Positions 1-8,839 are shown, counted from the stretch's first letter. The stretch is DNA of 43,864 nucleotides from Pseudoduganella sp. (GCA_021323265.1 JAJTCO010000056.1:1-43864), one strand, 5' to 3'. Made by a program: numbers and translations. Notes: generated by a model from the letters alone, not told the origin.

Positions 1-921
1 GATTTCGGCATGCGTGGGATCTACCGTAAGATCAACGACGGTATGGACGACTACTGCTCGCACATCGCGTTCGAGAAGTGGGCAGCGGACAACGGCCACA
101 AGAACTTCGACTCGCACACCATGGCGCAGTGCATTATGGTCAACCCTGGCCGTGATGTGACCCTGCAGATGGACCTGAACAACGATGGCAAGCTGCAGAC
201 GGTAACCGTACCGAACAGCTACATCGGCCTGGGCAAGTACACCCGTACTTACAAGGCGCTGGAACTGACCCTGGAACGTCCATTCAATGGCACCTGGGGC
301 CTGAACGCGTCGTACGTGCTGTCCAAGACCAAGGGTTCCGCGGAAGGCTACGTCAGCTCGCTCATTAACCAGGAAGATGCTGGCGTATCGCAGGACTTCG
401 ACTTCCCATCGCTGACCCACGGCGCGGAAGGCCCGTTGCCGAATGACCGCCGCCACGTGCTGAAGGGCTATGGCCTGTACCAGCTGAGCGACAAGCTGCG
501 TGTCGGCTTCAACGCCAGCATCGCTTCCGGCCGCCCGCTCAGCTGCCTCGGCTATGTGCCTGCCGACGCGCCTGACTACAGCGATTCGACGGGCTACGGG
601 ACGGCTTCCGCGTACTACTGCGTGAACGACCAGGGCAAGAGCGTACTGCACCAGCGTGGCAGCTTCGGCCGTACGCCGTGGGTCACTACCCTGGACATGA
701 ACCTGGCGTACATCACCAAGATCGGCCAGAGCAAACTGACCCTGCAGTTGGACGTGTTCAACATCCTGAACCGCGACACGGCGCAAGAATACTCGGAGAA
801 GCGCGACTACTCCCGTGCCACGACCACCCTGACGGAAGGCCGTCGCGACCTGAACTGGCTGAGCCCAACCTCTTACCAGGAACCGCGCAGCGTGCGTCTG
901 ACCGCCCGCGTCGAGTACTGA
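1..921 (+). CDS. TonB-dependent receptor, C-terminal part (5' end outside window)
   Basis: The reading frame is open from base 1, so this is the last 306 residues of a larger outer-membrane protein whose plug and early barrel lie upstream. The visible part alternates short polar and aromatic stretches as in beta-barrel strands. It carries the LDVFNILNR motif typical of late strands in Oar-like TonB-dependent receptors, and ends in RLTARVEY with a terminal aromatic residue, the usual C-terminal signal for barrel insertion. Such receptors import ligands across the outer membrane using TonB energy; the ligand here cannot be told. Three cysteines within residues 180-208 may form an extracellular disulfide. 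Codon choice (many CGT, CTG, AAG) suggests good expression. It ends in a strong terminator, so it is transcribed apart from msrP. Confidence 0.85.
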   Translation, partial: DFGMRGIYRKINDGMDDYCSHIAFEKWAADNGHKNFDSHTMAQCIMVNPGRDVTLQMDLNNDGKLQTVTVPNSYIGLGKYTRTYKALELTLERPFNGTWGLNASYVLSKTKGSAEGYVSSLINQEDAGVSQDFDFPSLTHGAEGPLPNDRRHVLKGYGLYQLSDKLRVGFNASIASGRPLSCLGYVPADAPDYSDSTGYGTASAYYCVNDQGKSVLHQRGSFGRTPWVTTLDMNLAYITKIGQSKLTLQLDVFNILNRDTAQEYSEKRDYSRATTTLTEGRRDLNWLSPTSYQEPRSVRLTARVEY

Positions 922-941
922 TCTCGTAGATCGGCACCCGC

Positions 942-972
942 AAAAGCCGCCCGGTTCGCCGGGCGGCTTTTT
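942..972 (+). terminator. Rho-independent terminator after TonB-dependent receptor gene
   Basis: A GC-rich inverted repeat (AAGCCGCCCGG / CCGGGCGGCTT) with a four-base TTCG-type loop is followed by a T run, about 20 bp after the receptor stop codon. Confidence 0.9.
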
Positions 973-1036
973 AATTTCGGCTTCAGCAATCTGGTGTAAT
1001 GTTTGGCTATTACCCCTTACCTGTGCTGGAGCTGCC

Positions 1037-1966
1037 ATGCTGATCCTCCCTTCCGACATCACGCCGCGCGAAGTGTTCGAGTCGCGCCGCAAGTTCATCA
1101 AGCTGGCGGCGGCGGGCGCCATCCTCGGCCCCGAGCTGGCGCTGGCGCAGGGAGGCGGCCTGGCCAAGCTGCCCGCCAGGCGCAATGCCGCCTTCGCCGT
1201 CATGGAAAAGCAGACGGAGTACAAGGACGCCACCACCTACAACAACTTCTACGAATTCGGCACCGACAAGTCCGATCCGGCCGAGAACGCGCACACGCTG
1301 CGCACGCGCCCCTGGACGGTGCAGATCGAGGGCGAGGTGAAGAAGCCGATGACGCTCGACATCGACAGCCTGCTCAAGCTGGCCCCGCTGGAAGAGCGCA
1401 TTTATCGCCTGCGCTGCGTGGAAGGCTGGTCGATGGTGATTCCGTGGATCGGCTACTCGTTCTCCGAGCTGATGAAAAAGGTCGAACCCACCGGCAATGC
1501 CAAGTACGTCGAATTCGTCACCCTGGCCGACCGCAAGCAGATGCCGGGCGTGGGCAGCCGTGTGCTGGACTGGCCGTATGTGGAAGGCTTGCGCATCGAC
1601 GAAGCGAACCACCCGCTGGCGCTGCTCACCTTCGGCATGTACGGCGAGGTGCTGCCGAACCAGAACGGCGCCCCGGTGCGCATGGTCGTGCCGTGGAAGT
1701 ACGGCTTCAAGTCGGCCAAGTCGATCGTCAAGATCCGCTTCGTGCGCGACATGCCGCGCACGTCCTGGAACCTGTCGGCGCCCAGCGAATACGGCTTCTA
1801 TTCCAATGTGAACCCGAACGTCGACCATCCGCGCTGGTCGCAGGCCACCGAACGGCGCATCGGCGAGGACGGCTTCTTCACCCGCAAGCGCAAGACGCTG
1901 ATGTTCAACGGCTACCCTGAGGTGGCATCGCTGTACACCGGCATGGATTTGAAGAAGTTCTACTGA
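1037..1966 (+). CDS. msrP: Protein-methionine-sulfoxide reductase catalytic subunit MsrP
   Basis: This is a 309-residue periplasmic molybdopterin enzyme (formerly YedY) that repairs methionine sulfoxide in envelope proteins. A twin-arginine signal is visible (SRRKFIK, residues 16-22, then a hydrophobic stretch ending near ALAQ), as expected for a folded cofactor-bearing protein exported by Tat. Cys127 in [11 protein letters not shown] fits the molybdenum ligand of the oxidoreductase fold, and the family pattern GWSMVIPW follows. The length is normal. The ATG at 1037 is supported by GGAG at 1028-1031. The stop overlaps the start of msrQ by one base (TGATG), so the catalytic and membrane subunits are translationally coupled, as usual for this pair. 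Confidence 0.95.
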   Translation: MLILPSDITPREVFESRRKFIKLAAAGAILGPELALAQGGGLAKLPARRNAAFAVMEKQTEYKDATTYNNFYEFGTDKSDPAENAHTLRTRPWTVQIEGEVKKPMTLDIDSLLKLAPLEERIYRLRCVEGWSMVIPWIGYSFSELMKKVEPTGNAKYVEFVTLADRKQMPGVGSRVLDWPYVEGLRIDEANHPLALLTFGMYGEVLPNQNGAPVRMVVPWKYGFKSAKSIVKIRFVRDMPRTSWNLSAPSEYGFYSNVNPNVDHPRWSQATERRIGEDGFFTRKRKTLMFNGYPEVASLYTGMDLKKFY

Positions 1967-2610
1967 TGTCCTTCACGCCCACGCCGCGCCAGCTGACGGC
2001 GATCAAATCGTTTGCCTTCGTGCTGGCGCTGGTGCCGTTCTTCGCACTGGTGTACCTGGTGGCGGCGGACAAGCTGGTGGAGCCGCTGCAGTACATCACG
2101 CGCAATACCGGGTCGTGGACGCTGTACTTCCTCTGCATCGCGCTGGCCGTCACGCCGCTGCGGCGCCTCTCCGGCTGGAACTGGCTGCTCAAGCTGCGCC
2201 GCATGATGGGCCTGTACGCCTTTTTCTACGCACTGCTGCACTTCACCACCTTCCTCTGGTTCGATCACTTCTTCGACGTGCAGGAGATGCTGAAGGATGT
2301 CGCCAAGCGGCCGTTCATCACCGTCGGCTTCACCGCCTTCGTGCTGCTGGTGCCGCTGGCCGTGACCAGCACCAACGGCATGGTGCGCCGCCTGGGCGGC
2401 AAGCGCTGGCAGATGCTGCACAAGCTGGTGTACGTGATTGCGCCGCTGGGCATCCTGCATTTCTGGTGGATGCGCGCGGGTAAGAGTGACTTCGACAAGC
2501 CGATCCTGTTTGGGCTGATCGTCCTGGTCTTGCTGGGGATGCGGGTCTGGTGGGCGCGGAAGGCGGACCCGGTAAGGCGGGGTCAGACCCAAGGGTCTGA
2601 CCCGCGATGA
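1966..2610 (+). CDS. msrQ: Protein-methionine-sulfoxide reductase heme-binding subunit MsrQ
   Basis: This is a 214-residue inner-membrane b-type heme protein of the ferric-reductase-like family that passes electrons from the respiratory chain or flavin reductase to MsrP. About six hydrophobic segments are visible, with histidines in FYALLHFTTF, WQMLHKLVYV and LGILHFWWM as candidate heme ligands. It starts one base inside the msrP stop codon. The last ~11 residues (RRGQTQGSDPR) are encoded by a GGGTCAGACCC repeat hairpin rather than by ancestral coding sequence, so the C-terminus is probably an extension acquired through repeat insertion. Confidence 0.93.
   Translation: MSFTPTPRQLTAIKSFAFVLALVPFFALVYLVAADKLVEPLQYITRNTGSWTLYFLCIALAVTPLRRLSGWNWLLKLRRMMGLYAFFYALLHFTTFLWFDHFFDVQEMLKDVAKRPFITVGFTAFVLLVPLAVTSTNGMVRRLGGKRWQMLHKLVYVIAPLGILHFWWMRAGKSDFDKPILFGLIVLVLLGMRVWWARKADPVRRGQTQGSDPR
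2577..2605. repeat. GGGTCAGACCC intergenic-type repeat, inverted pair, inside msrQ 3' end
   Basis: Two arms, each containing GGGTCAGACCC or its reverse form, are separated by AA and form a 13-bp hairpin with one bulged G. The same core recurs at 4471-4482 and in part at 4492-4500. Its placement between the convergent msrQ and lysA genes suggests that it also acts as a bidirectional transcription barrier. It resembles the REP-like extragenic palindromes common in Oxalobacteraceae; this link is from memory. Confidence 0.75.
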
Positions 2611-2637
2611 CCTTGCCGCCGCCGCGCATTGTCGGGG

Positions 2638-3906
2638 TTATTTGAGCACCGACTCCAGCGCGAACAGGTCGGCCGGGTTTTCGCGCTGGCGTACGACGTG
2701 CACCGTCTCGCCGTCGACGATCAGCTCCACGGCGCGGCCGCGGGTGTTGTAGTTGGAGGCCATGGTCATGCCGTAGGCGCCGGCGGTCTTCATCACCAGC
2801 AGGTCGCCGGGGCCGACGTTCAGCTCTCGGTCGCGCGCCAGCCAGTCGCCCGATTCGCAGATCGGGCCCACCACGTCGAACATCGCCTGCGCCGTATCGG
2901 TGCGCCGCACCGGCTGCATGTCCATCCAGGCCTGGTACATGGCCGGGCGCGCCATGTCGTTCATGGCCGCATCGACGATGCAGAAGTTCTTCTCTTCGCC
3001 GTGCTTGATGTATTCCACGCGCGTCAGCAGCACGCCGGCGTTGCCGACGATGGAGCGGCCCGGCTCGAAGATCACCGTGATCGGGGCGCCGCCATGCTTT
3101 TCGCTGCGCCAGGCGTCGATGCGCTGGAACAGGCGGCCCAGGTAGTCGCCCACCGGCACCGGCGTGCCGTCGCCGTAGTCGATGCCGAGGCCACCGCCGA
3201 TGTCGAGGTGGTGCAGGTGGATGCCTTCCGCGCCCAGCGCGTCGATCAGTTCGATCAGCTTGTCCAGCGCTTCCAGCAGCGGCGCGTCGTCCAGCAGCTG
3301 CGAACCGATGTGGCAGTCGATGCCGGCCACGTCCAGGTGCGGCAGGGCGGCGGCGCTACGGTAGGTGGCCAGTGCATCGTCGAAGGCGACGCCGAACTTG
3401 CTGGCCTTCAGGCCGGTGGCGATGTAGGGGTGGGTCTTGGGATCGACGTTCGGGTTCACGCGCAGCGAGATGCGCGCCTTCTTGCCCATGGCGCCGGCCA
3501 CTTCGTTCAGGCGGTGCAGCTCGGGAATCGACTCGACGTTGAAGCACAGGATGTCGTGCGAGAGGGCCAGGCGCATTTCTTCCACGCTCTTGCCCACGCC
3601 CGAGAAGATCACTTTCTTCGGGTCGCCGCCGGCGGCCAGCACGCGCAGCAGCTCGCCGCCCGAGACGATGTCGAAGCCGGCGCCGCGGCGCGCCAGCAGG
3701 TCCAGGATGGCGAGGTTGGAGTTGGCCTTCATCGCGTAGCACACGAGGGCGTCGCGGCCGCTGCAGGCGTTGGCGTATGCATCGAAGTTATCGGTCAGCT
3801 GCGCTTTGGAATACACGTAGGCCGGCGTGCCGTATGTTTGCGCGATCTGGTCGAGCGCGACGCCTTCGGCGTGCAGCACGCCATTCTGATAGTCGAAGTG
3901 GGACAT
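2638..3906 (-). CDS. lysA: Diaminopimelate decarboxylase LysA
   Basis: This 422-residue PLP enzyme catalyses the last step of lysine synthesis, meso-diaminopimelate to L-lysine and CO2, in the cytoplasm. The PLP lysine is K60 in YAMKANSN. HIGSQL (199-204), GGGLGIDY (237-244) and EPGRS (281-285) form the phosphate-binding side, and Cys350 in CESGDW is the active-site cysteine supplied across the dimer. A longer frame exists upstream, but the ATG at 3906 (MSHFDYQNG) matches family length and begins 4 bp after lptM. The lptM-lysA order is the usual one in gammaproteobacteria and betaproteobacteria. The gene is convergent with msrQ. Confidence 0.95.
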   Translation of the reverse strand: MSHFDYQNGVLHAEGVALDQIAQTYGTPAYVYSKAQLTDNFDAYANACSGRDALVCYAMKANSNLAILDLLARRGAGFDIVSGGELLRVLAAGGDPKKVIFSGVGKSVEEMRLALSHDILCFNVESIPELHRLNEVAGAMGKKARISLRVNPNVDPKTHPYIATGLKASKFGVAFDDALATYRSAAALPHLDVAGIDCHIGSQLLDDAPLLEALDKLIELIDALGAEGIHLHHLDIGGGLGIDYGDGTPVPVGDYLGRLFQRIDAWRSEKHGGAPITVIFEPGRSIVGNAGVLLTRVEYIKHGEEKNFCIVDAAMNDMARPAMYQAWMDMQPVRRTDTAQAMFDVVGPICESGDWLARDRELNVGPGDLLVMKTAGAYGMTMASNYNTRGRAVELIVDGETVHVVRQRENPADLFALESVLK

Positions 3907-3910
3907 ATTC

Positions 3911-4087
3911 TTACTGTTGGGAAGCTGGTGGTGTGGACGGAACCGGAGCCGATGGCGGTGCCACGCCCGGTTTGCCCGCGGTAACGGGCTTGGCGGGTGG
4001 CTTGGGCAGGTAGAGTGGGCCGGTTTGGCCACATCCGGCCAGCAGGGCTGTCGTTGCAACGACAGCAAGTGCGATTCGGGACTTCAC
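3911..4087 (-). CDS. lptM: LPS translocon maturation chaperone LptM (small lipoprotein, formerly YifL-like)
   Basis: This is a 58-residue lipoprotein with a short signal peptide and a lipobox ending LLAGCG (Cys19), followed by QTGPLYLPK, the hallmark of the LptM/YifL family. The rest is a Pro/Ala-rich tail. LptM assists assembly and disulfide maturation of the LptD/E LPS translocon in the outer membrane. The best start is GTG at 4087 (MKSRIALAVV); no suitable ATG exists. It lies directly before lysA (4 bp) and is divergent from cyaY with only 39 bp between start codons, so both promoters must lie within or close to these genes. Confidence 0.85.
   Translation of the reverse strand: MKSRIALAVVATTALLAGCGQTGPLYLPKPPAKPVTAGKPGVAPPSAPVPSTPPASQQ
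4047..4066. repeat. Perfect 20-bp palindrome within lptM signal-peptide codons
   Basis: GCTGTCGTTGCAACGACAGC reads the same on both strands. It encodes part of the LptM signal peptide (A-V-V-A-T-T-A) and lies about 60-80 bp upstream of the cyaY start, so it could be a dimeric-regulator site for cyaY or a cruciform; it could also be chance from Ala/Val/Thr codons. Confidence 0.5.
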
Positions 4088-4126
4088 GATTAGAATAGGG
4101 GCTTGATTGGAATCTTGGAGTGTAGC

Positions 4127-4459
4127 ATGACCGAATCGGAATTTTTGGACCTGGCCGACACCACGCTGGACGCGATCGAAGCCGCGCTGGACCGTTTGTG
4201 CGAGCAGGACATGGTGGACGTGGAGTGCAGCCGCAGCGGCAATGTGCTGGAGATCGAGTTCGTGCACAATGGCTCGAAAGTGATCATCAATTCGCAGGCG
4301 CCGATGCAGGAGCTGTGGGTGGCGGCGCGTTCGGGCGGCTTCCACTACCGCCAGGTCGACGGCAAGTGGATCGACACGCGCCGCGGCACGGAGCTGTTTG
4401 CGGCGCTGTCGGAGATCGTGACGGAGCAGGGCGGGGCGCCGGTGGTCGTGGCGCCTTAA
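4127..4459 (+). CDS. cyaY: Iron donor protein CyaY (frataxin)
   Basis: This 110-residue bacterial frataxin binds iron and modulates Fe-S cluster assembly on IscS/IscU in the cytoplasm. The N-terminal helix is acidic (ESEFLDLADTTLDAIEAAL), giving the iron-binding ridge. The sheet region holds VLEIEF, KVIINSQAP and the strongly conserved QELWVAARSGGFHY, followed by W-I-D-T. An in-frame ATG lies 24 bases upstream, but the ATG at 4127 has TTGGAG at 4115-4120 and gives the usual family length. It is divergent from lptM-lysA and convergent with mrcA. Confidence 0.95.
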   Translation: MTESEFLDLADTTLDAIEAALDRLCEQDMVDVECSRSGNVLEIEFVHNGSKVIINSQAPMQELWVAARSGGFHYRQVDGKWIDTRRGTELFAALSEIVTEQGGAPVVVAP

Positions 4460-4500
4460 CCCCGGAAATGCGGGTCAGACCCTGGTGTTCCGGGGTCAGA
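4460..4500. repeat. GGGTCAGACCC repeat hairpin between convergent cyaY and mrcA
   Basis: An 8-bp perfect stem (CCCCGGAA 4460-4467 / TTCCGGGG 4488-4495) encloses CGGGTCAGACCC (4471-4482). A second partial copy, GGGGTCAGA, follows at 4492-4500 and supplies the TGA stop codon of mrcA (4498-4496 on the minus strand). It probably also ends transcription from both sides. Confidence 0.7.
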
Positions 4501-6817
4501 ACAGCTCGTTCTTCACCGCGTCCTTCTGCTTTTCCTCGGCCGGCGTGCCGCGCGTGGCCCCTTCCAGGCTGTCGATGCCCACGCCCGGCGGATTCTCCGC
4601 ATAGTAATACTCCCCATCCTGGGCGATGATGCCATCAGGAATAGGTCGTTCCTCGATTGGAATATTCTTCAGCGCCTTGGCCATGTAGCCGATCCAGATC
4701 GGCAGGGCCAGGCCGCCGCCGGTCTCCTTGTTGCCCAGGTTCTTCGGCTGGTCGAAGCCGATCCAGGCCACGCCCACCAGCTTGGCCTGGTAGCCGGCGA
4801 ACCAGGCGTCGATCGAATCGTTGGTGGTGCCGGTCTTGCCGGCGATGTCCGGCCGCTTGAGCGACAGGGCGCGCGTCGCCGTGCCAAAGCGCACCACGTC
4901 CCGCATCATCGAATCCATCAGGAAGGCGTTGCGCTCGTCGATCACGCGGTTCTTCTCGTCGCCGGCCTTGTCCGGATTGGCCTGCGACAGCACCTTGCCG
5001 CTGGCGTCGGTGACCTTGGCGATCAGGTAGGGCGAAATCTTGTAGCCGCCGTTGGCAAACACCGCATAGGCGCCGGCCATCTGCATCGGCGTGACGCCGC
5101 CCGCGCCCAGGGCCAGGGTCAGGTAGGGCGGGTTGCGTTCCGCATCGAAGCCGAAGCGGGTGGTGTACTCCTGGCCGTAGCGGGCGCCGATACGGTGCAG
5201 GATGCGGATCGAGACCATGTTCTTGGACTTGGTCAGGCCGCGCCGCATGCTCATCGGGCCTTCGTACTTGCCGTCATAGTTCTTCGGCTCCCAGGCCTGG
5301 CCGCCGGTCTGGCCGGCGTCGAACGAGATCGGCGCATCGTTGATCAGGGTGGCCGGCGACAGGCCGCGCTCGAGCGAGGCGGAGTAGATGAAGGGCTTGA
5401 ACGAGGAGCCCGGCTGGCGCCAGGCCTGGGTCACGTGGTTGAACTTGTTGCGGTTGTAGTCGAAGCCGCCCACCATGGCCTTGATCGCGCCATCCTCGGT
5501 GCTGGCCGAAATGAAGGCCGATTCCACTTCCGGCATCTGCGTGATCTGCCAGTCCTTCCCTTCCTGCATGACGCGGATCACGGCGCCGCGGCGGATGCGC
5601 CTGTTGGGCGGGTTCTTGTCCGACAGCCAGTTCTTGCCCATGGCCAGGCCGGGGCCGCTGATGCTGATTTCCTCGCCCGAGGCGGTGACGGCCAGCACCT
5701 TGTCGGCGCTGGCGCTGAGCACCATGGCGGCCACGATATCGTCGCTGTCGGGATGCTCGGCCAGCTCGGTTTCCACGATTTCGTCCGCTTCGGCCTTGTT
5801 GGAGGGCAGGTCGACATAGGCTTCCGGCCCGCGGTACGGGTGGCGCCGTTCGTATTCCATCACGCCGCGGCGCAGCGCCAGATAGGCCGCGTCCTGGTCG
5901 GCCTTGGTGATGGTGGTGAAGACGTTCAGGCCGCGCGTGTAGGTCTCCTCCTTGAACTGCTCGTACACCAGCTGGCGCGCCATTTCCGCAACATATTCGG
6001 CGTGCACGCCGAACTCGCTGCTGTCGGTTTTCACTTTTAGTTGTTCATTCTTCGCCGCTTCGTATTGTGCGGGCGTAATATAGCCAAGCAAGGCCATGCG
6101 CTGGAGGATGTATTGCTGGCGCACCTTGGCGCGCTTCGGGTTCACTACCGGGTTGTAAGCCGATGGCGCCTTGGGCAGGCCGGCCAGCATGGCCGCTTCG
6201 GCCACGCTAATGTCTTTCAGGTTCTTGCCGAAGTAGATTTGGGCGGCCGAAGAAAAGCCGTAGGCCCGCTGCCCCAGGTAGATCTGGTTCATGTAGACCT
6301 CCAGGATCTGGTCCTTGCTCAGGTTCTGCTCGATCTTCCAGGCCAGCAGCGCCTCGTAGGCCTTGCGCTTGAACGTCTGCTCGCTGGAGAGGAAGAAGTT
6401 GCGCGCTACCTGCTGCGTGATGGTCGAGGCGCCCTGGCGCGCGCCGCCGGTCGCGTTGTGCAGCGCGGCGCGCAGGATGCCCCAGTAGTCGACGCCGCCG
6501 TGCTCATAGAAGTTGTTGTCCTCGATCGCCAGCACGGCCTTCTTCATGACATCGGGGATGTCCTTGATGTGCACCAGGTTGCGGCGCTCCTCGCCGAACT
6601 CGCCGATCAGCACATTGTCGGCCGAGTAGATGCGCAGCGGCATTTTCGGCCGGTAGTCGGTCAGCGTTTCCAGCGACGGCAGGTTGGGGTAGGCCAGGGC
6701 GAGGCCGAACACCACCAGCAGCACGCCGGCCAGGATCAGGCCCAGCAGGGAGATCAGGGCCATCAGCAGAAAACCCTTGGGCTTTTTGGCCGGGGCGTCG
6801 TGGTTATTTGCGGTCAT
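4496..6817 (-). CDS. mrcA: Bifunctional penicillin-binding protein 1A
   Basis: This 773-residue class A PBP polymerises lipid II into glycan strands and cross-links them in the periplasm. It has a cytoplasmic N-terminus, one membrane anchor (about residues 15-43), and a GT51 domain with EDNNFYEHGGVD (catalytic Glu99) and GASTITQQVARN. An OB-like insert follows, then a transpeptidase domain with S471-SFK474, the S531-K-N533 triad and K661-TGTTN. The length is slightly below E. coli PBP1A, as usual for betaproteobacteria. It is divergent from pilMNOPQ, a conserved arrangement. Its stop codon lies inside a GGGTCAGACCC repeat. Confidence 0.96.
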   Translation of the reverse strand: MTANNHDAPAKKPKGFLLMALISLLGLILAGVLLVVFGLALAYPNLPSLETLTDYRPKMPLRIYSADNVLIGEFGEERRNLVHIKDIPDVMKKAVLAIEDNNFYEHGGVDYWGILRAALHNATGGARQGASTITQQVARNFFLSSEQTFKRKAYEALLAWKIEQNLSKDQILEVYMNQIYLGQRAYGFSSAAQIYFGKNLKDISVAEAAMLAGLPKAPSAYNPVVNPKRAKVRQQYILQRMALLGYITPAQYEAAKNEQLKVKTDSSEFGVHAEYVAEMARQLVYEQFKEETYTRGLNVFTTITKADQDAAYLALRRGVMEYERRHPYRGPEAYVDLPSNKAEADEIVETELAEHPDSDDIVAAMVLSASADKVLAVTASGEEISISGPGLAMGKNWLSDKNPPNRRIRRGAVIRVMQEGKDWQITQMPEVESAFISASTEDGAIKAMVGGFDYNRNKFNHVTQAWRQPGSSFKPFIYSASLERGLSPATLINDAPISFDAGQTGGQAWEPKNYDGKYEGPMSMRRGLTKSKNMVSIRILHRIGARYGQEYTTRFGFDAERNPPYLTLALGAGGVTPMQMAGAYAVFANGGYKISPYLIAKVTDASGKVLSQANPDKAGDEKNRVIDERNAFLMDSMMRDVVRFGTATRALSLKRPDIAGKTGTTNDSIDAWFAGYQAKLVGVAWIGFDQPKNLGNKETGGGLALPIWIGYMAKALKNIPIEERPIPDGIIAQDGEYYYAENPPGVGIDSLEGATRGTPAEEKQKDAVKNELF

Positions 6818-6846
6818 ATGCAGCTTCTATAAATTTTATGCAAGGC

Positions 6847-6852
6847 ATTATA
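6847..6852 (-). promoter_or_regulatory. Possible -10 element for mrcA
   Basis: On the minus strand TATAAT lies 30 bp before the mrcA start codon in an AT-rich stretch. No good -35 hexamer is visible at the right distance, so the assignment is tentative. The 6818-7111 gap (294 bp) otherwise holds only AT-rich sequence and the candidate pil promoter. Confidence 0.35.
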
Positions 6853-6990
6853 AATGAGGGCCATCGCCCCAGCGCGCACCTGATGCTTGGAAATATTTAC
6901 GATAAGCAACAAACAACTTAGTTAATTGCTATGCCATAAATTGCAATTTTTAGTGTGGCTATCTGCTGACAAGTGCACTGGAGAAATACC

Positions 6991-7020
6991 TTTACACAGC
7001 TCCGGCAATGTTGCTAGCAT
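6991..7020 (+). promoter_or_regulatory. Candidate sigma-70-type promoter of the pilMNOPQ operon
   Basis: TTTACA (6991-6996) and TAGCAT (7015-7020) are separated by 18 bp, about 90 bp before the pilM start. This is the best match by eye in the AT-rich gap between mrcA and pilM; no sigma-54 GG-N10-GC element was found. Confidence 0.3.
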
Positions 7021-7111
7021 CTAATGTACTGTCTCATGTTTGGCTTCTAAACACGGGTTTTTAAACGAATTTGGATATGTAAATGTCTATGGAGTTATCA
7101 GGAGTGCATCC

Positions 7112-8191
7112 ATGCCACTGGACCTGAAAGCCCTGTTTGGCGGCGCCCAGGCGCCACTGGTAGGCCTCGATATCAGTACCTCGAGCGTGCGGCTGGTCGA
7201 ACTGTCCGACGCCGGCAAGGAGGGCGTGCGCCTGGAGCGCTGCGCTTCCGAGCCCCTGCCGCGCGGCGCCGTTGCCGACGGCAATATCGAGAACCTGGAG
7301 CAGGTGGTCGAGGCGGTGCGCCGCCTGGTCAAGAAAAGCGGCACGCGCGCCAAGCATGTGGCGCTGGGCATGCCGCCCGCATCCGTGATCACGAAAAAAA
7401 TTGTGCTACCGGCCGGCATGAGCGAAGAACAGCTGGAAGTGCAGGTTGAATCCGAAGCAGCCCAGTATATCCCGTTCGCCCTGGACGAGGTGAGCCTGGA
7501 CTTCGACGTGATCGGCCCCGTCTCCAGTTCCGTCGACGATATCGAAGTCATGCTGGCGGCGGCGCGCCGCGAGAAAGTCGAGGACCGCGTGGCGATCGTC
7601 GAATCGGCCGGCATGAAGGCGTCCGTGATGGACATTGAATCCTACGCCGCGCGCGCGGCGCTGGACCGCGTCACGGCCCAGATGCCCGATGGCGGCGCCG
7701 GCCAGGTGATCGCGCTGTTCCAGATCGGCGCGGTGTCGACGCAGATTTCCGTGATGCTCGACGGCGCCACCGTCTACGAGCGCGAGCAGCCCTTCGGCGG
7801 CAATTCGCTGACGCAGGACATCGTGCGCGCCTACGGCCTGGCGTTCGAGGAAGCCGAGGCGCGCAAGAAAAGCGGCGACCTGCCGGAAAACTACCAGAGC
7901 GACGTGCTTGGCCCGTGGCTGGAGGGCGCGGCGCTGGAAGTGACGCGCGCCATCCAGTTCTTCTTCACCTCGACGCCGTTTACCAAGATCGACCAGATCT
8001 TCCTGGCCGGCGGCTGCGCCGTGTTGCCGGGCCTGCTTGAAATCATCGCCGGCCGCACCCGCATCTCGAGCGCCGTCGTGTCGCCGTTCAAGGGCATGCA
8101 ACTGGCCGCCGGCGTGCGCGAGCAGGCGCTGCGCAGCGATGCGCCGGCCTACCTGGTGGCCTGTGGACTTGCCATGCGGAGGTTCGGCTGA
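7112..8191 (+). CDS. pilM: Type IV pilus assembly protein PilM
   Basis: This 359-residue actin-like ATPase forms a cytoplasmic ring and docks the N-terminal tail of PilN, linking the inner-membrane alignment complex to the pilus motor. The nucleotide-binding fold starts with GLDISTSSVRLVEL (residues 17-30). Later motifs include LGMPPASVITKKIVLPAGM and the C-terminal FLAGGCAVLPGL. An upstream in-frame ATG at 7040 exists, but the ATG at 7112 has AGGAG at 7100-7104 and the family N-terminus. Its stop overlaps the pilN start (TGATG). It is the first gene of pilMNOPQ. Confidence 0.93.
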   Translation: MPLDLKALFGGAQAPLVGLDISTSSVRLVELSDAGKEGVRLERCASEPLPRGAVADGNIENLEQVVEAVRRLVKKSGTRAKHVALGMPPASVITKKIVLPAGMSEEQLEVQVESEAAQYIPFALDEVSLDFDVIGPVSSSVDDIEVMLAAARREKVEDRVAIVESAGMKASVMDIESYAARAALDRVTAQMPDGGAGQVIALFQIGAVSTQISVMLDGATVYEREQPFGGNSLTQDIVRAYGLAFEEAEARKKSGDLPENYQSDVLGPWLEGAALEVTRAIQFFFTSTPFTKIDQIFLAGGCAVLPGLLEIIAGRTRISSAVVSPFKGMQLAAGVREQALRSDAPAYLVACGLAMRRFG

Positions 8192-8829
8192 TGATACGCA
8201 TTAACCTGCTCCCGCACCGGGAGGAAAAGCGCAAGCTGCGCAAGCAGGCCTTCGTGGCGCTGCTGTTCGCGGGCGGCCTGGTGGGCGCGGCCATCGTGCT
8301 GCTGGTGAGCGCCTACAACGCGCGCTCGCTGGCGATCCAGAGCCAGCGCAACGATGTGCTGAAGGCGGCGATCGTCGATCTCGACAAGAAGATCGCGGAA
8401 ATTTCCACCCTGCGCCAGGAGATCGACGCGCTGAAGGCGCGCCAGCAGGCGGTGGAAGACTTGCAGGCCGACCGCAACCAGCCGGTCTACCTGATGGATG
8501 AACTGGTCAAGCAGACCCCGCCCGGCGTCTACCTGCGCAGCGTCAAGCAGGAAAACCTGAAGGTCACGCTGAGCGGCAATGCACAGTCGCAGGAACGCGT
8601 GTCGGAACTGCTGCGCAACCTGTCGGGCAACTCGCCATGGCTGGAGCGTCCCGACCTGGTGGAAGTCAAGTCCGGCACGCTGGGCGGCAGCAACAAGGCC
8701 GGCGCGCGCAAAATCGTCGAATTCCAGCTGTCGGTCATGATCAAGCGTCCGCGCGACAAGGACGACAACCCGGACGGCAAGGCGGGCGCCAAGGGTGGCG
8801 CCAAGCCTGGCACCGCTGACAAGTCCTGA
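8191..8829 (+). CDS. pilN: Type IV pilus assembly protein PilN
   Basis: This 212-residue bitopic inner-membrane protein starts with IRINLLPHRE, the conserved cytoplasmic peptide that inserts into PilM. A transmembrane helix follows (about residues 25-46), then a periplasmic coiled coil (KAAIVDLDKKIAEISTLRQEI) and a ferredoxin-like domain that pairs with PilO. The C-terminus is rich in Lys, Gly and Ala. It overlaps pilM by one base. Confidence 0.93.
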   Translation: MIRINLLPHREEKRKLRKQAFVALLFAGGLVGAAIVLLVSAYNARSLAIQSQRNDVLKAAIVDLDKKIAEISTLRQEIDALKARQQAVEDLQADRNQPVYLMDELVKQTPPGVYLRSVKQENLKVTLSGNAQSQERVSELLRNLSGNSPWLERPDLVEVKSGTLGGSNKAGARKIVEFQLSVMIKRPRDKDDNPDGKAGAKGGAKPGTADKS

Positions 8830-8839
8830 GAGCATAACC

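Noticed and set aside
2629..3984. 451-codon plus-strand open frame
   Set aside because: It is antisense to lysA, which has all catalytic motifs.
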